Assembly: GCA_026770585.1 (NCBI GenBank)
Contig: MU646310.1
Span: 1,257,569 to 1,269,475 of the forward strand
DNA from: Baffinella frigidus
Lineage: Eukaryota > Cryptophyceae > Cryptomonadales > Baffinellaceae
Direction of reading: 5' to 3'
DNA: 11,907 bases
The first letter of the stretch is position 1; the number at the start of each line of letters is the position of its first letter. Below are positions 1 to 6,151 of this stretch, in pieces. The translations under genes were made by a program, and so were the position numbers. Below the pieces are notes generated by a model that made no database searches, was not told the DNA's origin, and saw nothing but the letters and a program-made list of their open reading frames with translations.

Positions 1-55
1 CTCCCTCTCTCCCTCTCTCTCCCTCTCTCTCCCTCCTTCCCTCTCTCTCTCTCTC
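1..55. repeat. CT-rich microsatellite
   Basis: The window opens with an almost pure C/T tract built from CTCCCTCTCT-type units on the plus strand. It is a simple repeat and codes for nothing recognisable. The matching purine-rich tracts at 2297-2332 and 2527-2553 show that polypurine/polypyrimidine tracts recur in this locus. Confidence 0.95.
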
Positions 56-130
56 AGCGGGCGTGAATCACGTGAGAGCGAAGCGGAGGTGGTGCTGGAT
101 CTCCTCGACGACAAAATCGCGCTTCACTGC

Positions 131-313
131 CGCCACGCGCACCGCCTGCCACGCGACGATAGGCTGCACCTCAGATCGACGCGTCTTTCTATTATTCCTG
201 GTACAAAGCGGACGGAATCCGTCCGCGGATCAGTACAAATAAGTTAGTCCGCGTGTCGAATTGGGGTGCAGGCTGTCGTCGCGTGGCTGCCGATCCGCCA
301 CCCGCACCGCCTG
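131..313. repeat. Diverged foldback flanked by direct repeats
   Basis: Arms at 148-170 and 265-287 are inverted copies of each other (both contain GCCACGCGACGA or its complement) with a few mismatches. At the centre, 208-226 is a perfect 9+1+9 palindrome (GCGGACGGA / TCCGTCCGC). The sequence between arms and centre is only loosely complementary. An 18-bp direct repeat, CGCCACnCGCACCGCCTG, lies at 131-148 and 296-313 on either side. This fits an old, decayed inverted-repeat element. Its exact ends and any target duplication are not certain. Confidence 0.6.
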
Positions 314-391
314 TCGATCCCGAGGGTTGAGAGTTTGGGGTTGAGGGACGTAGAGCGCTGTGCAGAGAAGTTGGCCACCGGAAAAATGAAA

Positions 392-491
392 AATGGGAAA
401 ATTGGAGCCATTTTTGTCCACTTTTGAGAAATTCATGGTACTGAATTTCTCAAAAGTTGACTAAATGGCTCCAATTTCTCGATTTTCCATT
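392..491. repeat. Foldback (MITE-like), about 100 bp
   Basis: The left arm 399-435 and right arm 442-477 are inverted copies with one single-base indel and about three substitutions. Both carry AAATTGGAGCCATTT and CTTTTGAGAAATTCA (or complements), and the loop is 6 nt. The pairing continues weakly outward, with AATGGGAAA at 392-400 against TTTTCCATT at 483-491. The right arm contains CAAAAGTTGAC, a motif also present in the foldback at 5594-5746. No ORF or transposase is present, so if mobile it is non-autonomous. Confidence 0.75.
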
Positions 492-496
492 CGCTC

Positions 497-522
497 TAGG
501 AGGTGGAGTTAGAATCCATCCG
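497..522 (+). repeat. 26-bp dispersed repeat, inverted partner at 7802-7827
   Basis: The sequence starting TAGGAGGTGGAGTTAG is repeated exactly, in reverse complement, at 7802-7827 (26 of 26 bases). It begins right after the foldback ending near 491. Homology does not extend clearly on either side, so it may be the end of a larger dispersed element or a transferred scrap. Confidence 0.85.
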
Positions 523-580
523 GGTGTGTGAGAATTCAGGGGTTCGCCTTTAGGGCTTAGGGTTGAGGGTGCAGGGTTAT

Positions 581-630
581 GACCTGTTTCACGCTTTGGA
601 GGAGGTCGTGTGAGAAATCCCAAGAGGGGT
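581..630 (+). repeat. GACCTGTTTCACGC repeat, copy 1
   Basis: First of four copies of a dispersed direct repeat. It starts GACCTGTTTCACGCTT, continues through a degenerate GAGGAGGTCCTGTGAGAAAT segment and ends CCCAAGAGGGGT. Copy 2 shares this 3' half, while copies 3 and 4 carry a different 3' half. It follows a short heptamer stretch (TTTAGGGCTTAGGG) at 550-580, an arrangement echoed in front of copy 4. Confidence 0.85.
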
Positions 631-645
631 CAGAATTCAGTGGTT

Positions 646-691
646 AGTATGGGGTCGGATCTGACATCAGCATGGGGTCGGGTCCGACAAA
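646..691 (+). repeat. 23-bp tandem pair
   Basis: Two adjacent copies of AGyATGGGGTCGGrTCyGAC plus 2-3 bases begin at 646 and 669. They lie between dispersed-repeat copies 1 and 2. Nothing coding is apparent here. Confidence 0.7.
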
Positions 692-765
692 AGTGACCCT
701 GGTCCAAGGTAAATCGAAAATGTTTCAGGGCACTATTCGAGCCACCTCCAAGGGCTAGTGGGGAT

Positions 766-815
766 GACCTGTTTCACGCTTCCGAGAAGATCCTGTGAGA
801 AATCCCAAGAGGGGT
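766..815 (+). repeat. GACCTGTTTCACGC repeat, copy 2
   Basis: Second copy of the repeat described at 581-630, with the same CCCAAGAGGGGT 3' half. It differs by a few substitutions, for example TTCCGAGAAGATCC in the middle. Confidence 0.85.
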
Positions 816-866
816 TATAATCGTGTGCCTTAAGTTGAGTGAGCCAATAGTCTATGAGCCTTGTGT

Positions 867-945
867 GACCTGTTTCACGCTTTCGAGGAAGGTCCTGTGA
901 GAAATTGTCTGCGATTTGCGCGAGGTACTACTTGTGCTCGTCCCT
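867..945 (+). repeat. GACCTGTTTCACGC repeat, copy 3 (long form)
   Basis: Third copy. After GAGAAAT it switches to a different 3' half (TGTCTGCGATTTGCGCGAGG, then TACTACTTGTGCTCGTC), which is shared with copy 4. A fragment of this 3' half also recurs near 1557-1578. The family is therefore mosaic. Confidence 0.85.
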
Positions 946-964
946 GACATTTGGGGCTTAGGGC

Positions 965-1091
965 CACACAGCGGGCTACGAAGGGATTTTCGGCCCATTT
1001 TGGGCCGACGTTCCCTACAGATTGCCTACCGAAGGGTCGCATGTCTCACCGCGTAGGGGTTATTTGAAATCCCTTCGAAGTCCGCTGTGTG
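965..1091. repeat. Foldback (MITE-like), 127 bp
   Basis: Terminal arms 965-989 and 1067-1091 match as inverted repeats at 23 of 25 bases (CACACAGCGG outermost, CGAAGGGATTT innermost). Inside, 991-1007 forms a perfect 7-bp stem (CGGCCCA / TGGGCCG) with a 3-nt loop. No ORF is present. A clean flanking target duplication was not found. It sits between repeat copies 3 and 4. Confidence 0.8.
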
Positions 1092-1136
1092 AAGTACCAA
1101 TGTCGGTAATACTCACGGTTTGGGGTGCAGGGTTGT

Positions 1137-1214
1137 GACCTGTTTCACGCTTTCGAGAAGGTCTTGGGAGAAATCGTCTGCGATCTGCGCGAGGTACTGC
1201 TTGTGCTCGTCTCT
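1137..1214 (+). repeat. GACCTGTTTCACGC repeat, copy 4 (long form)
   Basis: Fourth copy, of the long form, closely matching copy 3 through GTCTGCGATyTGCGCGAGG and CTTGTGCTCGTC. It directly precedes the TTTAGGG-type tract. Confidence 0.85.
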
Positions 1215-1220
1215 GTCGGA

Positions 1221-1556
1221 GGTTTGGAATTTAGGGTTTAGGGTATACCGTTAGGGTTTAGGGTTTGGGGTTTGGGGTTTGGGGTTGAGGTTGAGGATTT
1301 AGGGTTTGGGGTTTAGGGTTTAGGGTTGAGAGTTGGGGGTTGAAGGCTTAGGGTTTAGGGTTTAGGGTTTAGGGTTTAGGGTTTAGGGTTTAGGGTGTAG
1401 GAATTAGGGTTGAGGGCTGAGGGTTTGGGGTTTAGGGGTTAGGGTTTAGGGTTTAGGGTTTATGGTTTAGGGTTGAGGGTTGAGGGTTGAGGGTTTAGTG
1501 TTTAGGGTTTAGGGTTTAGGGTTTGGGGTGCAGGGTTTGGGGTGCAGGGTTTAGGG
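1221..1556 (+). repeat. TTTAGGG-type heptamer tract (G-rich strand)
   Basis: Roughly 330 bp of 7-bp units. The commonest is TTTAGGG, with six perfect units in a row around 1353-1393. Variants such as TTTGGGG, TTGAGGG and TGCAGGG are interspersed. TTTAGGG is the known telomere repeat of plants, many green algae and some alveolates. The mixture of variants and the non-telomeric DNA on both sides point to an interstitial or subtelomeric tract, not a functional chromosome end. Consecutive GGG runs could form G-quadruplexes on this strand. Confidence 0.9.
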
Positions 1557-1589
1557 CTTGTGCTTGTCCCTGCCGGAGTCCCCCGTATG

Positions 1590-1611
1590 ATTGTTGACTT
1601 AAGTCAACAAT
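1590..1611. repeat. Perfect 22-bp palindrome
   Basis: The tract is fully self-complementary, centred on GTTGACTTAAGTCAAC with ATT/AAT at the ends. It has no loop, so it would act as a palindrome in DNA or as a site for a dimeric binder. Only 4 nt separate it from the next hairpin, which carries the same TTGACTTAA core. Confidence 0.95.
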
Positions 1612-1615
1612 GGTA

Positions 1616-1659
1616 CGTCCCGTTAAGTCAACACCGCGCAGTTTTGACTTAACGGGACG
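1616..1659. repeat. Perfect 16-bp inverted repeat
   Basis: Arms 1616-1631 (CGTCCCGTTAAGTCAA) and 1644-1659 (TTGACTTAACGGGACG) are exact reverse complements around a 12-nt loop. The arm ends share the GTTGACTT/AAGTCAAC core with the palindrome just upstream. The pair could also fold in alternative ways. No downstream T-run or adjacent gene supports a terminator reading. Confidence 0.95.
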
Positions 1660-1780
1660 ATAACTAACCCGAGCAGGATTGGTACCACGGAAAGCTCCGG
1701 ATAGTCAAGAGTCGTAGGACTCTCCCCTGTCGGAACATAGCAGAGCAGGAAATCTTCATTCAACCAATCTCCATTCGACC

Positions 1781-1972
1781 AAAATGCCTACGGTTTCAGG
1801 TTTCAGGTTCCGGGTTCCGTGTTTCGGGTTTTGGGTTCACTTGGTGGCGGGGGAAATTCCGAGCCCCCACTGGGGACTAAAATGCCTACGGCTTCAGGTT
1901 CAAGGTTCTAGGTGTAGGGTTTCGGGTTTCGGGTTCACTTGGTGTCGGGGGAAATGCCGGGGCCCCACTGCA
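1781..1972 (+). repeat. 98-bp tandem duplication (two diverged copies)
   Basis: Copy 1 starts at 1781 and copy 2 at 1879. Both begin AAAATGCCTACGGyTTCAGG, pass through a TTCGGGTTyyGGGTTCACTT segment and continue with TGGTGkCGGGGGAAATkCCG, ending in a CCCCACT stretch. Middle portions contain degenerate heptamers. The 88-residue reading across this region is an artefact of the repeat. Confidence 0.85.
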
Positions 1973-2296
1973 GAGGTCCGTAGGAGCGCTTCGGGACGTG
2001 CTCCGGGATCATGCTCCCCATCTCTGCGACCTGTGTACAGGGAGGCATGATGCGATCCGAACCGAAGCAGGGCTTTGCTACAGAACCTGTTCCAGTGTCC
2101 GCATATGATGGAAGTTGGAAGAACCTAGAGAACCTGCAGGATGTTTCACGATCAAGTTCTTTATCGACAACAAAATGGCCCGGGGTCGCATTATCACCGA
2201 GATGATCACCTGTGTTTCACGTCGATACACCTATCAGTAGCAGTTTGCTCTCTCTCGCGTGCGGAAGCTACGTCGGGGCAGGACCTAGAGAGTGCC

Positions 2297-2332
2297 AGAG
2301 AGCGAGCGAGCGAAAGAGAGAAAGAGAGAGAG
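2297..2332 (+). repeat. GA-rich microsatellite
   Basis: A purine tract made of GAGC, GAAA and GAGA steps. It produces arginine/glutamate/serine runs in all overlapping readings. Confidence 0.9.
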
Positions 2333-2526
2333 TCGACGGTGTCACGTTCTCGCTTTACAACCGCAGCACTGAGGATGTTTTTGCAAGATGGTACAAACAT
2401 TTTCTCTCCGTGAAACGATCGGAGGCAATGAACGCGAGGTGGCGTTGCTCCCGTGACGTTGCTCGTGGACGTTTGTATCTCTCAACTCAAGGCTCAAGGG
2501 CCTATGTAGGACCTGTGTCGAGAGTA

Positions 2527-2553
2527 ATGAAGAAGAAGAAGAAAAGAAGAAGA
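2527..2553 (+). repeat. AAG microsatellite
   Basis: A run of AAG triplets, slightly interrupted, following GAGAGTAATG. A similar GAGTAATAAAGACGAAGAAG context occurs at 8549-8568, so the short triplet tract may belong to a dispersed repeat. Confidence 0.85.
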
Positions 2554-2609
2554 GTGCGTGCTTCGAACGTCTCATGACCCTGAGATAATTGCAGTTGCTC
2601 CCATCCTCG

Positions 2610-2878
2610 AACCCTCACCCCTCACCCCTCAAACCCTACACCGTACACCCTACACCCTACACCCTACACCCTACGCCCTACACCCTACACCCTGCACCCT
2701 ACACCCTACGCCCTACACCCTACACCCTACACCCTACACCCTACGCCCTACGCCCTACACCCTACACCCTACACCCTACACCCTACGCCCTACACCCTAC
2801 ACCCTGCACCCTACACCCTACGCCCTACACCCTACACCCTACACCCTACCCCCCACACCCTACACCCTACACCCTAAA
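2610..2878 (-). repeat. CCCTACA heptamer tract (C-rich strand)
   Basis: About 270 bp of 7-bp units, dominated by CCCTACA with CCCTACG and CCCTGCA variants. Canonical telomere-type units sit at the edges (AAACCCT near 2631, CCCTAAA at 2872-2878). On the minus strand it reads TGTAGGG, a one-base variant of TTTAGGG. The orientation is opposite to the tracts on both sides. Because 7 is not divisible by 3, it stays open in several frames and creates spurious His-Pro-Thr-Pro-Tyr repeat ORFs. Confidence 0.92.
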
Positions 2879-2930
2879 GCTGTCAGGGGGTACCATCGTG
2901 TGGGCTTCGGAGTCGAGAACTCCGTCCTGG

Positions 2931-3537
2931 TTTAGGTTTCAGGATTCAGAGTTTAGGTTTCAGGATTCAGAGTTCAGGGTTCAGGGTTCAGAGTTCAGGT
3001 TTCAGGATTCAGAGTTCAGGATTCAGGGTTCAGGGTTCAGGGTTCAGGGTTCAGGGTTCATGGTTCAGGGTTCAGGGTTCAGGGTTCAGGGTTCAGGGTT
3101 CAGGGTTCAGGGTTCAGGGTTCAGGATTCAGGGTTCAGGGTTCAGGGTTCAGGGTTCAGGGTTCATGGTTCAGGGTTCAGGGTTCAGGGTTCAGGGCTCA
3201 GGGTTCATGGTTCAGGGTTCAGGGTTCGGAGTTCAGGGTTCAGAGTTCAGAGTTCAGGGTTCAGGGTTCAGGGTGCAGGGTTCAGGATTTAGAGTTCAGG
3301 GTTCAGGGTTCAGGGTTCAGGGTTCAGGGTTCAGGGTTCAGGGTTCAGAGGTCAGGGATCAGGAGTCATGGGTTTAGGGTTAGTTCAGGGTTTGGGGCAA
3401 TGGGTTTAGGGTTAAGGGTTTAGGGTTCGGGGTTCAGAGTTCAGGGGTCAGGGTTCAGGAGTCATGGGTCTAGGGTTGGGTTGGGATTTAGGGCAATGGG
3501 TGTAGGGTCTAGAGTTTAGGGTTAAGGGTTTGGGGTA
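2931..3537 (+). repeat. TTCAGGG heptamer tract (G-rich strand)
   Basis: About 600 bp. The first 430 bp are nearly homogeneous TTCAGGG with occasional TTCAGAG, TTCATGG and TTCAGGA units. After 3360 it becomes mixed (TTTAGGG, TTAAGGG, TTCGGGG). A 6-bp stem (CGGAGT / ACTCCG, 2908-2924) lies in the short junction between this tract and the C-rich tract. The ORF that reads Phe-Arg-Val-Gln-Gly-Ser-Gly repeats here is a repeat artefact. Confidence 0.92.
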
Positions 3538-3560
3538 CCTGGTTGAGGTCGAGGTACTGC

Positions 3561-3645
3561 TGCGCGATCGCATTCTTGGGACCCCCCCATTCTGTCAAGT
3601 CCCCTTCGATCTTGCGGCTGCAGCGGGGTGTGGGGGTTAGGGTTT
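3561..3645 (+). repeat. GCGCGATCGC repeat, uninterrupted copy
   Basis: Starts TGCGCGATCGCATTCTTGGG and ends in a GGGGGTTAGGGTTT stretch. It contains AAGTCCCCTTCGATCTTGCG followed by GCTG. The same sequence occurs at 3767-3930, where about 70 bp is inserted after the CTTGGGA-C-run. This copy therefore shows the pre-insertion state. Confidence 0.85.
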
Positions 3646-3766
3646 TAATCCAAGGACATGTTTAATCTAAACGAAAATGGATCCCTATGTGTTCATAGGA
3701 GTTGGAAGGAGATTAATTAGGGCCCTAAGTAAATTTTATTAGGGCAGAATCCGGTTTGATAGGCCA
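3646..3766. other. Short unique A/T-rich spacer
   Basis: About 120 bp between the two GCGCGATCGC repeat copies, more A/T-rich than its surroundings. I see no ORF, hairpin or repeat in it. Confidence 0.5.
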
Positions 3767-3930
3767 TGCGCGATCGCATTCTTGGGAACCCCCCAACAAA
3801 GAAACGTGAAGAGAAGTGCCAACCGTGGACGTCAACTGACTGTTTTCTTCTCTATGACTCTCGGGATCCCCCACTCTGCCAAGTCCCCCTCGATCTTGCG
3901 GCTGTAGTTTGGTGGGGGGGTTGGGGTTTA
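3767..3930 (+). repeat. GCGCGATCGC repeat, copy interrupted by about 70 bp
   Basis: The left part (3767-3794) and right part (about 3868-3930) together match 3561-3645. Between them lies about 68-73 bp beginning AACAAAGAAACGTG. The near-duplication GGGAACCCCC / GGGATCCCCC borders the extra segment, while the uninterrupted copy has a single GGGACCCCCC. This is what an insertion with a target duplication of about 10 bp would look like. Confidence 0.7.
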
Positions 3931-4149
3931 GGGTTTGGGGTTTGGGGTGTGAGGTTTAGGGTTTAGGGGTTTGTGGTGTATGGTGTAGGTTTTAGGGTGT
4001 GAGGTTTATGGCTTGGGGTTTGGGGTTCAGGTTTCAGGGCTTGGGGTTTGGGGTTAAGGGTTAAGGGTTAAGGGTTAAGGGTTAAGGCTTTGGGGTTAAG
4101 GGTTAAGGGTTAAGGGTTAAGGGTTAAGGGTTAAGGGTAAAGGGTAAAG
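3911..4149 (+). repeat. Heptamer tract ending in homogeneous TTAAGGG
   Basis: The first half mixes TTTAGGG, TTTGGGG and TGTGAGG units. From about 4051 to 4141 it is almost pure TTAAGGG, ending in two TAAAGGG units. It is a third G-rich tract in which one variant of the heptamer has been locally homogenised. Confidence 0.92.
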
Positions 4150-4272
4150 GGTTCAGGATTTACTGTTTAGGGTTTGGTGTGGGTTGACCTGTAGACAAGC
4201 GTTAAGGGTTAAGGGTTAAGGGTTCAGGATTTACTGATTAGGGTTTAGTGTGGGTTGACCTGTAGACAAGCG
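4150..4272 (+). repeat. 71-bp direct repeat separated by TTAAGGG units
   Basis: The segments 4150-4201 and 4221-4272 both read GTTCAGGATTTACTG, then a TTAGGGTTT variant, then GTGTGGGTTGACC and TGTAGACAAGCG. They differ at about two positions. The gap of about 20 bp consists of TTAAGGG units, so the unit was duplicated together with part of the heptamer tract. Confidence 0.9.
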
Positions 4273-4559
4273 CGGCTTGCTTTTGCCTCTCGGGAGGAAG
4301 CCAGAGCAGGCCCCGGCACAGCTCTTCCTCCGTCACGCTGCGAAATTTTAGGTCCTTGAGGTTTTAAATGCTCCCAACATATGCCAACGACACGCCGTTC
4401 CGTAGAAGGGATCTGCAGGGAAAGCATGTTTGTTTTCGGATCGCGAAATCACGCCAGGCGTCATCGGTCGCGCTGAGAAAAAACGCATCTCGAAAAGAAA
4501 CTGAAGCAGTTCCCTGATTAGCAGTTCCACTATAATTAGGAGGCCTCCTTGAATTTACT
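4273..4559. other. Low-copy interval without a recognised gene
   Basis: After the repeat tracts the sequence becomes complex and shows no internal repetition. Minus-strand readings cover parts of it, for example 94 codons at 4364-4648, but none has a recognisable domain. The complexity would fit intron or intergenic DNA beside the possible exon that follows. Confidence 0.4.
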
Positions 4560-4859
4560 ATGCTTTGGATGATTTCTTCTTTACAACCTCCTATCGAGAA
4601 AAAAACTGATTCAGTTGTTTTCAGAGATGAAGAGGAGTCATCGGCCACGCGGGAATGGCACGAGAGGATTCGTCGGCACGTCCTCCATAAGCATTTTACT
4701 GCCTATGGCAGCCCGCCGCGGCTACCATATGTTCGCTGGCATAACGCCATGAAGAGAAGGGATCGATTCGACATTTGGCAGGTGGGTTGGGAATTTTTCT
4801 GCTTCTGGTCATATGTGCCGAGATTTATCCGCGAACAGGCTGTTCTTGGTTTCAGTTGA
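4560..4859 (+). CDS. Possible exon or gene fragment, function unknown
   Basis: A 99-codon reading that is not made of repeats, which is rare in this window. Its product is rich in Trp, Arg and His (for example the segment VRWHNAMKRRDRFDIWQ), with an acidic DEEESS stretch near residue 23. I recognise no family. Splice-like signals are visible. A pyrimidine-rich stretch ends in TTTTCAG at 4624 and CAG|GTGGGT lies at 4779-4787, so an internal exon of about 4625-4781 (157 nt) would fit the eukaryotic context. The opposite strand is also open over much of the same DNA, so chance cannot be excluded. There is no start-site evidence for the ATG at 4560. Confidence 0.22.
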   Translation: MLWMISSLQPPIEKKTDSVVFRDEEESSATREWHERIRRHVLHKHFTAYGSPPRLPYVRWHNAMKRRDRFDIWQVGWEFFCFWSYVPRFIREQAVLGFS

Positions 4860-4915
4860 AAGGAGGAGGGATAGAAACAGATCCCGGCAGGACGAGAGTC
4901 TCAAAGGTAAAAGGG

Positions 4916-5065
4916 TAACGGCCTGAAAATGGGGTAGTTAGGCCTACGGAATTGCCTAGGACCTCCTACCGTAGGCCGAGACCTTTTGGTCCTAGGATCC
5001 CTCGGCCTACGGTAGGAGGTCCTAGGCAATGCCGTAGGCCTAACTACCCCATTTCCAGGCCGTTA
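4916..5065. mobile_element. Long near-perfect foldback (MITE-like), 150 bp
   Basis: Arms 4916-4980 and 5001-5065 are 65 nt each and match as inverted repeats at 63 of 65 positions, around a 20-nt spacer that is itself nearly palindromic (GGTCCTAGGATCC). The outer ends read TAACGGCCTG. Each arm contains a smaller inverted pair (CCTACGG / CCGTAGG), so it can also fold alone. AAAGG occurs on both sides (4903-4907, 5073-5077) and may or may not be a target duplication. There is no coding content. A single arm of the same element is found at 6527-6586. Confidence 0.85.
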
Positions 5066-5110
5066 GCCTATGAAAGGGGGCGTTCGTGGCATCACTTTAG
5101 CGGGTGGAAT

Positions 5111-5145
5111 ACTTTTGGATCACGCGTCATCAGGCTTGAGAGTCA
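5111..5145 (+). repeat. ACTTTTGGATCAC dispersed motif, copy 1
   Basis: The block ACTTTTGGATCACkCGT, followed by an AGGCTkGAGAGT-like segment, occurs here, at 8521-8554 and at 11524-11557, always on the plus strand. This copy is the most diverged after the first 17 bases. Confidence 0.7.
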
Positions 5146-5550
5146 TGCAGCAGAACGATGACGAGAGCCACTTCACACAAACGGTTGCCCTCCAGACTGT
5201 GAACACCACACGGGCAAAGTGGATGTCGTGGAACAGCCCCGCCGGCAGGCTCGTGAACGGACGCCGAAGCCAGACGGTCGGTCGTGACTGCCTTGCGTGT
5301 TCCACTCTCTCGTGTGGGACTCTCTCGAGGCGTAGATGTGTCGCCGCTACGGCGCGGAGGAGGAGTGACAATCCACACGGTGGACTACGAAGGTTTTGTT
5401 GGCCCCAGATTCTGGGAGGCTGTTCAGATTTGCACCAGAAAAGCCTTCAAGTCAGGTGGGGGAGTGTCAATAACCTGATGAAGAAGCGTTTGGCGAAGTG
5501 TTGGCATTCAGGCAAGCGAACCTGTCGGCACTCGTCCTTTCAGTGGATTC

Positions 5551-5568
5551 CGCAACAGATCCCCAGAC
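5551..5568 (+). repeat. 18-bp direct repeat, left copy
   Basis: CGCAACAGATCCCCAGAC matches 5845-5862 at 17 of 18 bases. The two copies lie on either side of the foldback at 5594-5746, at unequal distances. They are therefore not a simple target duplication of that element. Confidence 0.75.
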
Positions 5569-5593
5569 GCTCCATCCAGAAGGTTGCAGGGGA

Positions 5594-5746
5594 CTTATCT
5601 CAGGAAAGGAGTTCTCAAACTCGTTTTCCCTAAGTCAATTCCTCTTCAAATATGTCAACTCATTCTTTTCTCTACGCAAAAGTTGACATATTTGAAGGGG
5701 AATTGACTTAATAAAATGAGTTTTAGAACTCCTTTTCTGGGATGAG
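5594..5746. mobile_element. Foldback (MITE-like), 153 bp
   Basis: Arms 5594-5660 and 5681-5746 are inverted copies, matching at about 58 of 67 positions with one indel, around a 20-nt loop. Conserved blocks are AAGGAGTTCT at the outside, AAGTCAATTCC in the middle and TTCAAATATGTCAACT at the inside. The loop-side sequence CGCAAAAGTTGACAT is repeated at 6944-6958, and AGGGGAATTGACTT is repeated at 8848-8861. There is no coding content. Confidence 0.82.
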
Positions 5747-5810
5747 GACGCGGAATTCGAAATGTAGGATCTTTGTCTCCGGAATGTACCGGGAAAGGTC
5801 ACGTACCCCT

Positions 5811-5820
5811 CGGATATCCG
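5811..5820. repeat. Short palindrome CGGATATCCG
   Basis: A 10-bp perfect palindrome within CCCCTCGGATATCCGGGGAG. The pairing extends to most of the flanking C and G runs with one mismatch. Confidence 0.7.
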
Positions 5821-5844
5821 GGGAGCTAGGTTCATCGTATCATT

Positions 5845-5862
5845 CGCAACGGATCCCCAGAC
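5845..5862 (+). repeat. 18-bp direct repeat, right copy
   Basis: CGCAACGGATCCCCAGAC is the partner of 5551-5568, differing at one base. The interval 5863-5981 downstream is A/T-rich and holds no feature I can support. Confidence 0.75.
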
Positions 5863-5982
5863 AATCTCATAGGAAAACTGGTGTAATTTAAAACATTGGA
5901 TTTCAATGAAAATTACTACATGTATGCTGTAATATTACTAGTAAAGTTCGTTCTGTGTAGTAAATTTCATGGGAAGGAGGGG

Positions 5983-6151
5983 GTCTCATCCCGCCGAGAA
6001 TTTAAATTATGTTCTCGGCTCATGGACAAAGGGGCTAGGTTTTGTGGTCCCCGAGCCTTTAAATCCATTAATTTTCACCAAGTTATACAAAAACTATTCG
6101 GAATATCCAGTCCCCGTGCATTTAATTGAAATGATCGGCGGGATGAGATCC
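5983..6151. mobile_element. Inverted-repeat element, family shared with 11322-11476
   Basis: Terminal arms 5984-6009 and 6123-6148 match at 23 of 26 bases (TCTCATCCCGCCGA at the outside). The interior contains further stems. CCGAGAA / TTCTCGG pairs at 5994-6018. GGCTC and GGAC at 6017-6027 pair with GTCC and GAGCC at 6047-6057 across a symmetric 2-nt internal loop. The right terminus continues into CAATTAAATGC, closely matching the termini of the element at 11322-11476. ORFs crossing it are not recognisable. Confidence 0.78.

Larger units (their letters stand above)
1973..2609. other. Interval with no recognisable gene
   Basis: Several short overlapping ORFs exist on both strands, the longest a plus-strand reading of 121 codons at 2212-2577. 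It starts inside low-complexity DNA, runs through the GA tract and ends in a lysine/arginine run encoded by the AAG tract. I recognise no domain. An inverted scrap of the GGGGAGCAACT repeat family seen at 8396-9483 lies near 2592-2611. Confidence 0.5.
5066..5593. other. Interval between two foldbacks, no secure gene
   Basis: Complex sequence open in several frames on both strands. The longest plus-strand reading is 187 codons (5070-5633). It begins right at the edge of the upstream foldback and ends inside the downstream one, and I recognise no domain. A second frame, 5284-5478, looks somewhat more protein-like (VTIHTVDYEGFVGPRFWEA). It meets a TCAG|GTGGGG donor-like site near 5454. A decayed coding fragment is possible but unproven. 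Its GGTGGACTACGA stretch (5379-5390) recurs at 9418-9429. Confidence 0.35.

Noticed and set aside
399-477. Dinoflagellate spliced-leader sequence, because of AGCCATTTTTG
   Set aside because: Only a partial match to the known leader core and no donor site in the expected place. The resemblance is explained by the foldback arms.
1221-1556. A genuine chromosome end
   Set aside because: Heptamers are heterogeneous, tracts occur in both orientations, and non-telomeric DNA lies on both sides.
1616-1659. Bacterial intrinsic terminator
   Set aside because: A perfect stem, but no following T-run, no upstream gene, and the window is eukaryotic in character.
2589-3377. 262-codon ORF encoding His-Pro-Thr-Pro-Tyr then Phe-Arg-Val-Gln-Gly-Ser-Gly repeats
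   Set aside because: It lies entirely in 7-bp tandem tracts and is open only because the units lack stop codons in these frames. The parallel ORF at 2558-2935 has the same cause.
4364-4648. 94-codon minus-strand ORF
   Set aside because: Complex sequence but no recognisable domain and no promoter or splice support. It overlaps the plus-strand exon candidate.
5070-5633. 187-codon plus-strand ORF
   Set aside because: No recognisable domain. It starts at the edge of one foldback, ends inside another, and competing frames on both strands are also open, so I describe it as an interval and not as a gene.
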